DNA from: Chloroflexota bacterium
GTDB taxonomy: Bacteria > Cyanobacteriota > Vampirovibrionia > Obscuribacterales > Obscuribacteraceae
Assembly: GCA_005240105.1 (NCBI GenBank)
Contig: SBAT01000259.1
Coordinates: 1-15,773, forward strand
DNA: 15,773 nucleotides
Reading direction: 5' to 3'
The notes under the pieces are model-generated. The model was not told the origin of the DNA. It was given only the letters and a program-made list of their open reading frames with translations, and searched no databases. A program made the translations under genes and the position numbers. Shown one piece after another: positions 1-7,162 of the stretch (positions are counted from its first letter, which is position 1; each line of letters opens with the position of its first letter).

Positions 1-10
1 GTGTTAAGAC

Positions 11-907
11 ATGAGGGTCTTATGGGGCTGGTTGATGTTTCTGGTAGCCGTCAGCAGCATTATGGCCGGCGGAGTTTTTCTGGCGATAGCTCTTTGTGCT
101 GTCTCGCTTTTAGCTGGTGAAGAATATATTTCTATGACGCGAGCGAAGGGAATGAATCCGTCGCCGCGAATTATTCGCAGCATGATTGTTGCTTTCTTCG
201 TTCTAGCGGCAATACCGGCAATTCCAGGGCTTAATTTGTCGTGGGACTTTACCATTGAACACTTGCCTGCTCTTTTGACGATTGGCGTATGCACATCATT
301 TTTTAGATTGTTGTTCCGCCATGAAAATCCACCGGCAACAATTGCCGATATTGCCACTACCGTCTTAGGATTCATTTATGTCGGTTGGATGCCCAGTCAC
401 TTGGTGATGTTGAGAACACTGATACCACCGAACATGACCGAGTTGCCTCTAAATCCGTTGCAACAGCCAGGACTTGCCTACGTATGGGCAACGCTCTTTA
501 TTGTCTGGGCGACTGATGTATTTGCTTATGTAATTGGCAAACGATTTGGCAAGACTCTTTTGTATCCTCAAGTCAGTCCCAAGAAAACTGTAGAAGGAGC
601 AATCGGCGGACTGGTTGCCTCAATATTCTTTTCTTGTCTTGTTTGTTACGTTGCCGACAATTATTTGTTTCCCAACCACCCATTCCAATTCCGTTACTGG
701 CAGGCACCGTTTATGGGTTTCGTACTTTCTGTGGCTGCCCAGCTAGGTGATCTTTGTGAATCGTTATTGAAGCGAGATGCCGGATTTAAGGACTCAAGCT
801 CACTTATCCCTGGTCATGGCGGCATGTTAGATCGTGGCGATAGCTTAATTGTCGCTGCTCCAATTGCCTATTACTGGGTCTGTCTCGTAGTTCTCGGGAT
901 TTTGTAG
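11..907 (+). CDS. cdsA: Phosphatidate cytidylyltransferase (CDP-diglyceride synthase)
   Basis: The family makes CDP-diacylglycerol from phosphatidic acid and CTP in the inner membrane, the branch point of phospholipid synthesis. The 298-residue protein is mostly hydrophobic, with several membrane segments (about residues 5-35, 55-75, 155-178, 195-215, 232-248, 278-297). The C-terminal CdsA signature is clear at residues 251-277: S-x-x-K-R (251-255), K-D (260-261), then P-G-H-G-G (267-271) and D-R-x-D (274-277). The motif just before the next membrane segment, with TD at 168-169 and S-P-K-K-T-V-E-G at 189-196, is also typical. Length is normal for the family. The ATG at 11 is chosen because an in-frame TAA lies at 5-7, so the gene is complete. 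The upstream neighbour is outside the window. No obvious Shine-Dalgarno sequence fits in the few visible upstream bases. Confidence 0.95.
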   Translation: MRVLWGWLMFLVAVSSIMAGGVFLAIALCAVSLLAGEEYISMTRAKGMNPSPRIIRSMIVAFFVLAAIPAIPGLNLSWDFTIEHLPALLTIGVCTSFFRLLFRHENPPATIADIATTVLGFIYVGWMPSHLVMLRTLIPPNMTELPLNPLQQPGLAYVWATLFIVWATDVFAYVIGKRFGKTLLYPQVSPKKTVEGAIGGLVASIFFSCLVCYVADNYLFPNHPFQFRYWQAPFMGFVLSVAAQLGDLCESLLKRDAGFKDSSSLIPGHGGMLDRGDSLIVAAPIAYYWVCLVVLGIL

Positions 908-919
908 GGCGGGCGGCAT

Positions 920-980
920 TATCTTTTTCTGCTTTTTCTTGTTAGTACATTGTACGTACAAGAATTTCCGGAAAAAGATA
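920..980. repeat. Nested inverted repeats between cdsA and tRNA-Ser
   Basis: A perfect 10-bp inverted repeat, TATCTTTTTC (920-929) and GAAAAAGATA (971-980), encloses a second stem, CTTGT (938-942) with ACAAG (958-962). That stem continues across a small internal mismatch into GTAC (945-948) with GTAC (952-955) around a 3-nt loop. No T-run follows on either strand, so it is not a textbook intrinsic terminator, although the position 12 nt after the cdsA stop would suit transcript-end processing. It could also be an operator or part of a small RNA. Only the base pairing is seen directly. Confidence 0.55.
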
Positions 981-1054
981 TCCCTGCTGGGTGGAGACAT
1001 CGGGGTTAGCAAGCGGCTAATTTACCTAGCGATGCAATAGTAGCCCGAGAAGGA

Positions 1055-1060
1055 TATGAT
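1055..1060 (+). promoter_or_regulatory. Possible -10 box for tRNA-Ser
   Basis: TATGAT lies 17 nt before the first base of the tRNA, at a distance that would start transcription about ten bases upstream of the mature 5' end. No convincing -35 box is visible at the matching distance. The call rests on the hexamer and its position only. Confidence 0.35.
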
Positions 1061-1077
1061 ATATTCTAAGTCCCTCT

Positions 1078-1167
1078 GGAGAGGTGGCTGAGTGGTCGAA
1101 AGCGGCTTCCTGCTAAGAAGTTGTACGGTCAAAAGCTGTACCGAGAGTTCGAATCTCTCCCTCTCCG
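1078..1167 (+). tRNA. tRNA-Ser (anticodon GCU)
   Basis: A complete class II tRNA fold can be drawn. The acceptor stem GGAGAGG (1078-1084) pairs with CCTCTCC (1160-1166), with discriminator G at 1167. The D stem is GCT/AGC. The anticodon stem GCTTC (1105-1109) pairs with GAAGT (1117-1121), closing the loop CTGCTAA with anticodon GCT at 1112-1114, which reads AGC and AGU serine codons. The long variable arm GTACGG/CTGTAC (1123-1128 with 1136-1141, one G-U pair) is the hallmark of tRNA-Ser. The T arm GAGAG/CTCTC encloses TTCGAAT. The 3' CCA is not encoded. A short T-rich stretch (1170-1173) follows. Confidence 0.97.
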
Positions 1168-1174
1168 AATTTTA

Positions 1175-1792
1175 TTAGCCTCTTTGCAGGCAAGCTATAT
1201 AACAAAGCTCCTCGTCCACAAATGTCTTCAGTCGGACGCCTATTTCTGTACTATCTATTGTCAAGGTTTCCTTGCTGGGTAAAAGATAGGGCACGATATG
1301 TGGTTCGTTTTCGTGCAGTCCTTTGACAAAATTGGCGCCCAAAGGGTGGCTAATCACGATAACGCCTTTTGGTTTTAGTAAAGCAATTGCCTTTTGCAGG
1401 GCTGCCTTTTGGTCATAGATATTGCCGAAGCAGGCATTGAAAAAGATGGCATCGAAGTGCGGTAAGTTGGCGGGGAAGTCAATAATGTCACCCTGGAAGT
1501 ACTTGGCATGTGGGAAACGCTCCTTGGCGAATTTCAGCATTTCACGGCTTAAGTCGCAGCCGGTTATGTTTTCCTCTAAAACGCCGGCTTCTAGAAAATG
1601 GCCAAACAGCGCGCCTATGCCGCATCCGACGTCAAGAACCCAGGAGTCCTTGTCTAAATTGGCCGTGGCTACGATTTTTTTTGTGCGCTCCTGAACATCT
1701 GCCGGAATGGGTTGGCAAAAGAAATTTACGCGTTCGTTAAAATACTCGCTTTGCACCGAGTCGTGAGATTTTCTGTCGGCAGAAGGAGTCAT
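1175..1792 (-). CDS. Class I SAM-dependent methyltransferase, substrate unknown
   Basis: The 205-residue protein has the Rossmann-type methyltransferase core. Motif I is V-L-D-V-G-C-G-I-G at residues 52-60 (SAM binding). An acidic residue ends strand 2 (D80 in GCDLS). G-D follows at 101-102, and a motif IV-like F-D-A-I-F-F-N is at 113-119. L-L-K-P-K-G (138-143) is the usual turn before strand 5. Length is typical of small-molecule methyltransferases of the Methyltransf_11/25 type. The first 30 residues and C-terminal 60 residues give no clue to the substrate. It converges on tRNA-Ser, with its TAA only 8 bp beyond the tRNA end, and is divergent from the M50B-like gene. The ATG at 1792 has only a weak purine stretch (GAGAG) 13 nt upstream. 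The class is certain; the substrate is not. Confidence 0.88.
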   Translation of the reverse strand: MTPSADRKSHDSVQSEYFNERVNFFCQPIPADVQERTKKIVATANLDKDSWVLDVGCGIGALFGHFLEAGVLEENITGCDLSREMLKFAKERFPHAKYFQGDIIDFPANLPHFDAIFFNACFGNIYDQKAALQKAIALLKPKGVIVISHPLGANFVKGLHENEPHIVPYLLPSKETLTIDSTEIGVRLKTFVDEELCYIACLQRG

Positions 1793-1817
1793 GGTTTCTA
1801 AATGCTCTCAGCTATCC

Positions 1818-1848
1818 TAAAATGGATACATTAGAAGTGTAGCTGGAG
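1818..1848 (+). promoter_or_regulatory. Possible -10 box and ribosome binding site for the M50B-like gene
   Basis: TAAAAT at 1818-1823 is a plausible -10 box in the short divergent gap. GGAG at 1845-1848 lies 9 nt before GTG 1858 but directly abuts TTG 1849, so it decides in favour of the GTG start. No good -35 box is visible. Confidence 0.4.
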
Positions 1849-1857
1849 TTGGCTTTA

Positions 1858-2634
1858 GTGAGACTTAAATCTCAAGTGGGTTTTACGGATGCAGGCGGTG
1901 GTTCGGCATCGATCTGGCTTTTAGTATTGGCGACTTTGCTGAGCCTCGTCTTGTGGAATGTACCGGTCATTAATTGGATACTGGGACCGATAAGTGTTTT
2001 TGTGACAACCATCCACGAGCTTAGCCATGCTATTGCTTGTTTAGCTACAGGTGGAGAGGTTAGCGGCTTGACGATTGTCGACGATAACCAAGGACATGGT
2101 GGTCTGACCTTTTGCCGTGGCGGGATACCGTTTATTTATATGCAAGCCGGTTATTTGGGTACGGCAATTTTTGGTTGCCTGTTCTTACTGTTTGGGCGAA
2201 GCGAGAGAATGTCACGCTTTATGCTTTTTATGCTGGGATGTTTGATTGGTTTGACCAGTCTTTCGTTTATGGTCGGCACCATATTTTCCGAAGGCAGAAT
2301 TCTAGAAGGTGTAGGCAGCATTGTCTGGGGATTGGCCATGGCCGGTGGACTTGTCTGGTGTGCTCTAAATTTAAGAGGGCGGACGGCACACTTCCTCTTT
2401 TTCTTTCTGGCAGTGCAGACAGCACTTAATTCAGTGACATCGGCCTTTACACTTCTGACTACATCATTTGGTCTTACTGCTTTCGGCAGTTGGTCGGATG
2501 CCACATCTATGCAAAAGCTGACAATGATTCCAGCGCAAATATGGGCATTTGGTTGGGCTGCCGCTTCTATTGTGATGGTATTAGCTACTCTCTGGTGGAT
2601 GTACGGAAGAGCGCCGCGTAAGGAAATAATATGA
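1858..2634 (+). CDS. Membrane protein of the M50B-like (HExxH) type
   Basis: A polytopic membrane protein of 258 residues from GTG 1858; a TTG at 1849 would add three residues but has no room for a ribosome binding site. It carries H-E-L-S-H-A (zinc-ligand HExxH, His53, Glu54, His57) at the end of the second hydrophobic segment. T-G-G-E-V-S-G follows, then a glycine-rich soluble loop (about 70-95) and A-G-Y-L-G-T at the start of the next membrane segment. This order fits the bacterial M50B-like family (Pfam type PF13398). About six to seven membrane segments are visible. Family members are presumed intramembrane metalloproteases, but most have no known substrate, and the later aspartate ligand of classical site-2 proteases is not evident here. 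Its stop overlaps the ftcD start (ATGA), so co-translation with the histidine-catabolism gene is likely. Confidence 0.8.
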   Translation: MRLKSQVGFTDAGGGSASIWLLVLATLLSLVLWNVPVINWILGPISVFVTTIHELSHAIACLATGGEVSGLTIVDDNQGHGGLTFCRGGIPFIYMQAGYLGTAIFGCLFLLFGRSERMSRFMLFMLGCLIGLTSLSFMVGTIFSEGRILEGVGSIVWGLAMAGGLVWCALNLRGRTAHFLFFFLAVQTALNSVTSAFTLLTTSFGLTAFGSWSDATSMQKLTMIPAQIWAFGWAAASIVMVLATLWWMYGRAPRKEII

Positions 2635-4301
2635 AGCTGGTGGAATGTGTTCCTAACTTTAGCGAAGGCAGGAACCAAAAAGTATTAGACGCAATTGCAG
2701 AAGCAATTCAAGGTGTTGATGGTGTCAGGCTGTTGGATGTTGATCCCGGTCAATCTACTAATCGCACTGTAATGACTTTTGTTGGTGAGCCTGAGTCTGT
2801 GTTGGAAGCCGCATATCAGGGCATTGCCAAAGCCCAAACACTTATTGATATGCGGCAGCATCAAGGAGCACACCCACGAATTGGGGCAACTGATGTCTGT
2901 CCCTTTATTCCGGTTAGCGGAGTAACTATGGAAGATTGTGTTCAGCTGGCTAATCAGTTGGGAGTGCGGGTAGGAAAAGATCTAGGAATTCCTGTTTACC
3001 TTTATGCCGAAGCGGCTAAGGCTGCCGAGCGTCAGAACCTGGCTGATGTCCGCCGAGGCGAATATGAGGGATTGTCGGAGCGCATGACTGCCGGATTCAA
3101 ACCTGATTATGGTCCGGCTAATTTCAATGCTGTTTCCGGAGCCACTGTAATTGGTGCCAGACAGTTTTTGATTGCCTACAATGTCAATTTGAATACGCGC
3201 TCGGTTAAGTTAGCCAATGAAATTGCCTTTTCCATTCGAGAAGCTGGACGTGCTAAAAGAGATGCGCAAGGCAATATTGTCAAAAATGCGGACGGCACAA
3301 ATGTTATGGTGCCTGGAGCCTTAGCTTGCGTGAAAGCTGTCGGCTGGTATATAGACGAATACGAACAGGCTCAGGTGTCTATTAACTTAATTGACTATCG
3401 AGTGACGAGCCTACACCAAGTCTTTGATGAGGTCGTCAGAGTGGCTGACTTGCTGGGAGTGCGCGTCACGGGTTCTGAAATTGTTGGACTGACACCGCTT
3501 AACCCAATTCTTGAAGCAGGCAGGCATTACCTGGAGAAACAAGGACTTTGTAGTGGAGTCCCTGAGTCTGTGCTTGTTGCCACTGCTGTTAAGTCATTGG
3601 GACTTTCGGATATCACCAAGTTCGTGCCGCAAGAAAAAATTATTGAGTACAGGGTTGAGCCAAAGAGCAAACTCTTGAAAAATCTTTCGCTTACGGATTT
3701 TGCTGATGCAGTTTCTTTGGACACGCCTGCTCCTGGTGGAGGCAGCGTGGCTGCGGCGATGGCAACGTTATCCGCCGGACTAACTTCGATGGTGGCAAAT
3801 CTGACGTTTGCTAAAAAAGGTTTTGAGGCGGAACAAAAGGCTATGAATGAGATAGCCGTTGCTGCGCAAAGTCTCAAACATCGTTTGATGAATCTTGTCG
3901 ATGAAGATACAGTTGCTTTTAATGCCTGCATGACTGCCCGGCGCATGCCTAAGGCAAGCGACGAACAGAAGGTTATTCGCGAAAAGGCTATTGATTCCGC
4001 CAACAAAAAAGCCACTCTTGTTCCATACTCTGTAATGGAGAAAAGTATTGAGGCATTGGATCTTGCTTTTGCGGTTGCCGATAGAGGCAATCCCAATTCA
4101 ATATCTGATGCCGGGGTTGCTCTCGTGGCGGCGCAAGCTGCTGCTGAGGGAGCCTATATGAATGTGCTGATTAATTTACCGGGCATAGAGGATAAGACCT
4201 TTTGCAAGTCTGTCAGAGAAAATGCGGATGCGCTTATCAATCATGCTCGAAGCAAAGTTGAGTCCGGCAGGCAATTAGTATTTACGAAATTAGGCGGTTA
4301 G
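2631..4301 (+). CDS. ftcD: Bifunctional glutamate formimidoyltransferase / formimidoyl-THF cyclodeaminase
   Basis: The enzyme moves the formimino group from N-formimino-L-glutamate to tetrahydrofolate, giving glutamate, then deaminates it to 5,10-methenyl-THF and ammonia: the last steps of one histidine degradation route. The transferase part (about 1-330) opens with the family motif V-E-C-V-P-N-F-S-E-G (4-13). It keeps the catalytic His81 in G-A-H-P-R-I-G-A-T-D-V-C-P-F-I-P-V. The linker contains E-K-I-I-E-Y. The cyclodeaminase part (about 350-556) has D-T-P-A-P-G-G-G-S-V-A-A-A, the V-D-E-D acidic motif and the conserved V-L-I-N-L near the C-terminus. At 556 residues it is a full fused protein like the animal FTCD (about 540), with a short extra hydrophilic segment near residues 208-223. 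ATG 2631 has AAGGAA upstream and overlaps the previous stop by 4 bp. No hutH, hutU or hutI is in view. Confidence 0.95.
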   Translation: MKLVECVPNFSEGRNQKVLDAIAEAIQGVDGVRLLDVDPGQSTNRTVMTFVGEPESVLEAAYQGIAKAQTLIDMRQHQGAHPRIGATDVCPFIPVSGVTMEDCVQLANQLGVRVGKDLGIPVYLYAEAAKAAERQNLADVRRGEYEGLSERMTAGFKPDYGPANFNAVSGATVIGARQFLIAYNVNLNTRSVKLANEIAFSIREAGRAKRDAQGNIVKNADGTNVMVPGALACVKAVGWYIDEYEQAQVSINLIDYRVTSLHQVFDEVVRVADLLGVRVTGSEIVGLTPLNPILEAGRHYLEKQGLCSGVPESVLVATAVKSLGLSDITKFVPQEKIIEYRVEPKSKLLKNLSLTDFADAVSLDTPAPGGGSVAAAMATLSAGLTSMVANLTFAKKGFEAEQKAMNEIAVAAQSLKHRLMNLVDEDTVAFNACMTARRMPKASDEQKVIREKAIDSANKKATLVPYSVMEKSIEALDLAFAVADRGNPNSISDAGVALVAAQAAAEGAYMNVLINLPGIEDKTFCKSVRENADALINHARSKVESGRQLVFTKLGG

Positions 4302-4307
4302 GGATTT

Positions 4308-5594
4308 ATGGCAGACGCGAAGGTTGGCTCGGAATTCCTACCCAACGAGTGGGAGAACGATGATTACATGATGTCCTTGCAAAGGCTCGATCAAGCGGCC
4401 CATTCGCTGAAGTTGGACGAGAGTCAGTTGGCTCCATTGCGGCAGCCAAAGAGGGCTCTTTGCGTAACTGTCCCCACACGGATGGATGATGGCACGGTTC
4501 GCGTGCTCAATGGCTATCGGGTGCACTACGATCTCTCCTTAGGTCCGGGCAAAGGGGGAATTCGTTATCATTCTCAAGTGTCATTGGGTGAAGTAGCAGC
4601 CATGGCTATGCTTATGACCTGGAAGTGTGCACTGATGAGTCTGCCGTTTGGTGGCGCACATGGTGGAGTGAGAGTTGACCCACGTCTTTTAAGTCGTGCC
4701 GAGTTGGAACGTGTGACAAGGCGATACACCTCGGAAATTTTGCAATTAATTGGCCCATCGGAGGACATTCCCGGACCTGATCTCAATACTAATGAGCAAA
4801 CGATGGCCTGGATAATGGATACCTATAGTGTCAATCACGGATTTACTATTCCATCTGTTGTGACCGGCAAACCAAAATCAATTGGCGGTTCATTGGGGCT
4901 TTTGAAATCTGTTGGTTATGGCGTGGCATATTGTGCCAAGCGGGCGGCAAAGGAATTTGAGTTGTCCTCAGATTCTCCGAAAGTGGTTATTCAAGGAATG
5001 GGACAGGTAGGCTCTGTTGTAGCTAGCAGCTTGTATGATGCCGGGTTTACCGTTGTGGCTGTCTCGGATGCCCATGGTGGCATATACAACCCTAAAGGTT
5101 TGAATGTGCCGGATTTGGAAAAACATTTGCATAATTATGGCGAGGCATCAGGCTATAAGGAAGCTGAAGCGGTGAGCAACCAAGATCTTTTGCTTATCAA
5201 AACGGACATACTTGCCCCTTGTGCTGTTGCCAATCAAATCACTCTCGCCAATGCTCGCAAAATTGATTGTCGTATAGTTGTCGAAGGCGCTAACGCACCA
5301 ACGACACCGGAGGCTGATGCTATTCTTGCCGAAAGAGGCATTATAGTAATGCCCGATATTATTGCTAATGCATCAGGTGTTACGGTTGGCTATTTTGAGT
5401 GGGTGCAGGGCTTAATTCGTCTGCTCTGGTCAGAGGATGAAATTTACCATCGATTGGATCAATTGCTGGATAGGGCAATGGACAGAATATTTGCTGAAGC
5501 AAAAAAGGGACCATATTCCCTGCGCGTGGCGGCAATGCGTCTGGCCCTCAACCGTATTGTTGAGGCTCGTGCTTTAAGAGGACTTTACCCCTAG
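4308..5594 (+). CDS. Glutamate dehydrogenase-like protein with altered active site
   Basis: Overall a hexameric-type Glu/Leu/Phe/Val dehydrogenase of 428 residues: G-K-G-G-I-R-Y-H (81-88), M-T-W-K-C-A (103-108), D-I-P-G-P-D (153-158), T-G-K-P (186-189), the Rossmann loop G-M-G-Q-V-G (230-235) and E-G-A-N-A-P-T-T (326-333). Lys82, Lys106 and Asp158 occupy the expected catalytic/binding positions. Yet the catalytic lysine of the G-G-x-K-G-G motif is His118 (codon CAT). The family serine before Y-F-E-W is Gly361, and the conserved R and T of G-S-x-G-R-x-x-A-T-x-x-G are Leu198 and Val202. A normal GDH oxidatively deaminates glutamate to 2-oxoglutarate. This protein may have another substrate, a structural or regulatory role, or no activity. 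It starts 6 nt after ftcD with AGGGA upstream, so it is probably co-transcribed. Its TAG shares the palindrome CTAG with the convergent gene's stop. Confidence 0.88.
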   Translation: MADAKVGSEFLPNEWENDDYMMSLQRLDQAAHSLKLDESQLAPLRQPKRALCVTVPTRMDDGTVRVLNGYRVHYDLSLGPGKGGIRYHSQVSLGEVAAMAMLMTWKCALMSLPFGGAHGGVRVDPRLLSRAELERVTRRYTSEILQLIGPSEDIPGPDLNTNEQTMAWIMDTYSVNHGFTIPSVVTGKPKSIGGSLGLLKSVGYGVAYCAKRAAKEFELSSDSPKVVIQGMGQVGSVVASSLYDAGFTVVAVSDAHGGIYNPKGLNVPDLEKHLHNYGEASGYKEAEAVSNQDLLLIKTDILAPCAVANQITLANARKIDCRIVVEGANAPTTPEADAILAERGIIVMPDIIANASGVTVGYFEWVQGLIRLLWSEDEIYHRLDQLLDRAMDRIFAEAKKGPYSLRVAAMRLALNRIVEARALRGLYP

Positions 5595-6160
5595 CGCGTG
5601 GTTGGTGGAGTTGGGGCAGGAGTATCCGGAGTTGCGGCAATTAAGATGTTGCCGCTTGTGGCATCGGTACGTATAGCAACCACTGCCTTGAATCCTGGAT
5701 AGCGCAAGTATTGCTGATCGCCCATGCAGGCACGATCGACGGCATCGCAGAAAGCCTTGAATTCAACTTCAGCTTTGTCTCGTGTTGGTGGAATGGCTTT
5801 GCCAATCGCTTCATAGGCAAAAGTAAAGCCATGAATGCCGGCCAGTTTTTGACCAACGGTCATATTATTTCCTGGTTTGACCGCCAGGCTTTGACCAACA
5901 ATTTTCCCTTCAGTGACCGTGACCGTAACGCCGGCGGCAAAGCCTGGCGATGCTTTCTTTTGTTCTACCGGCACGTTTACCTCAAAGGTAAAATGCTGCG
6001 TACTGACACCAGGTAATTGGGCCAGCGGTTTTAAGGATTTGGTTGTCTTGGTGAATCGTTGCAAGAAGGCGCCGAAGTCTTCTCCAAGGCGTGCTTCTGC
6101 GCTTGGCTGAGACAAGAAAGCCAAAAGGAAAACTGGCAGCAATCTAGTTTTCAGGCTCAT
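5591..6160 (-). CDS. Small exported protein of unknown function
   Basis: The 189-residue protein starts with a clear Sec-type signal peptide (basic start, hydrophobic stretch about 7-18, likely cleavage after S-A-E-A near 23). The mature part has a beta-rich segment (T-F-E-V-N-V-P, V-T-V-T-V-T-E-G-K-I-V) and one pair of cysteines about 7 residues apart near residue 140. The tail is Pro/Thr-rich (P-A-P-T-P-P-T-T). I do not recognise the family. An in-frame TTG at 6178 overlaps the upstream stop as TTGA, but it has no ribosome binding site, whereas ATG 6160 has AAGG about 12 nt upstream and gives a better signal peptide. It is the last gene of the minus-strand run after the eIF2B-like gene and is probably co-transcribed. 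Function cannot be inferred beyond export. Confidence 0.75.
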   Translation of the reverse strand: MSLKTRLLPVFLLAFLSQPSAEARLGEDFGAFLQRFTKTTKSLKPLAQLPGVSTQHFTFEVNVPVEQKKASPGFAAGVTVTVTEGKIVGQSLAVKPGNNMTVGQKLAGIHGFTFAYEAIGKAIPPTRDKAEVEFKAFCDAVDRACMGDQQYLRYPGFKAVVAIRTDATSGNILIAATPDTPAPTPPTTR

Positions 6161-6174
6161 GGTTTTGCTAGCCT

Positions 6175-7110
6175 TCAAAAAGCAGAGGTCTCCAATTTCA
6201 GTGCGTCGTGTACTTCCATTGTACCGATATGTTTGTCTATGTCTGCTTGTCCCAAGATGCCGAACTCGGTGACAACGCCGGCAACCTGTGAAAAGGGAAT
6301 TAGTTCGAATTGTCGGTTAAGAACACGCACGCCTTTTGGGCTATCTACCCAGACTTCTCCGCCGGCGCGTTCGTGGCGTTCGAATTCAAAAACTTGTTCA
6401 CCGAGGACAAATTTTTCAGTGCCGCATAGAACATAAAGTGGGATGTTTAATTCTCTGCAGGCTAATGAAAGTATCCACGAACCAACTTTATTGACTATAC
6501 CAGGCTGCCCAACACTGTCTGCGCCCATGAAAGCTACGCGGCAGCTAGGCAGTATCAGTCCCATGGCGGAATCAAATGTATGCAATACTTCCAGACCGCC
6601 GTCGGCAAGCATTGTGGCTAACTTCCGCCCTTCCATGCTCGGACGTGATTCGGTGCACACGGCTCGAAAAAACTTGCCTTTGGATCGGGCATGCAAAAGA
6701 CTACTAACAACTGTTGTGCTAAATGAATAAGCAAAGACGAGCTCGCCCGGCGGGATTAGCTTGTAGACATGATCGGCAATCATGTCTGCGCTCTTGCAAA
6801 GCCGCGCATCAAATTCCGACAATGCTCTATCTGATGCTTCTTGGATTTCTTCGGCGGAATTGGCTTTGTCTATTGCCAGGAGAACTTGATTGCCCAGATG
6901 GAAAAGCGGAGCCATTGCCGGTTGGGCATTAACTATCGCCTTGGCGGCAGCTTGCATGTTTTCCTTTATCTCTGCAGGCGGTAAATTGCGGCTCTCTGTG
7001 AGCACCGTCTGGAATACCGTTATTGCCCTCAGGGCGATTTCGGCGGCTCCGGAAGTTAGATCGTTAGCAATGGGATCGATAAGGGCTTCAAGATGAGGTA
7101 TATGCGGCAT
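6175..7110 (-). CDS. eIF2B alpha/beta/delta-like protein (ISOCOT fold)
   Basis: A 311-residue member of the eIF2B/MtnA/ribose-1,5-bisphosphate isomerase superfamily. The helical N-terminal half (1-115) is followed by the Rossmann-like half with F-A-Y-S-F-S-T-T-V (126-134), C-T-E-S-R-P-x-x-E-G (152-161), D-S-A (180-182), G-A-D-S-V (196-200) and N-K-V-G-S (207-211). These are the landmark motifs of the family. Isomerases of the superfamily use a cysteine in the first motif and the Asp of GAD. Here the Asp is present, but the first motif reads A-Y-S-F-S without cysteine, so it looks more like the non-catalytic eIF2B type. ATG 7110 fits the family N-terminus; a longer frame from TTG 7185 would overlap the radical SAM gene and is not supported. 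It lies 52 bp after that gene. Role in bacteria is unknown. Confidence 0.83.
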   Translation of the reverse strand: MPHIPHLEALIDPIANDLTSGAAEIALRAITVFQTVLTESRNLPPAEIKENMQAAAKAIVNAQPAMAPLFHLGNQVLLAIDKANSAEEIQEASDRALSEFDARLCKSADMIADHVYKLIPPGELVFAYSFSTTVVSSLLHARSKGKFFRAVCTESRPSMEGRKLATMLADGGLEVLHTFDSAMGLILPSCRVAFMGADSVGQPGIVNKVGSWILSLACRELNIPLYVLCGTEKFVLGEQVFEFERHERAGGEVWVDSPKGVRVLNRQFELIPFSQVAGVVTEFGILGQADIDKHIGTMEVHDALKLETSAF

Positions 7111-7162
7111 TTTCTCATTCTCTTTGAAAGGCTGCTGGCAAGTCAGTTTATCCGTCTTCAGT

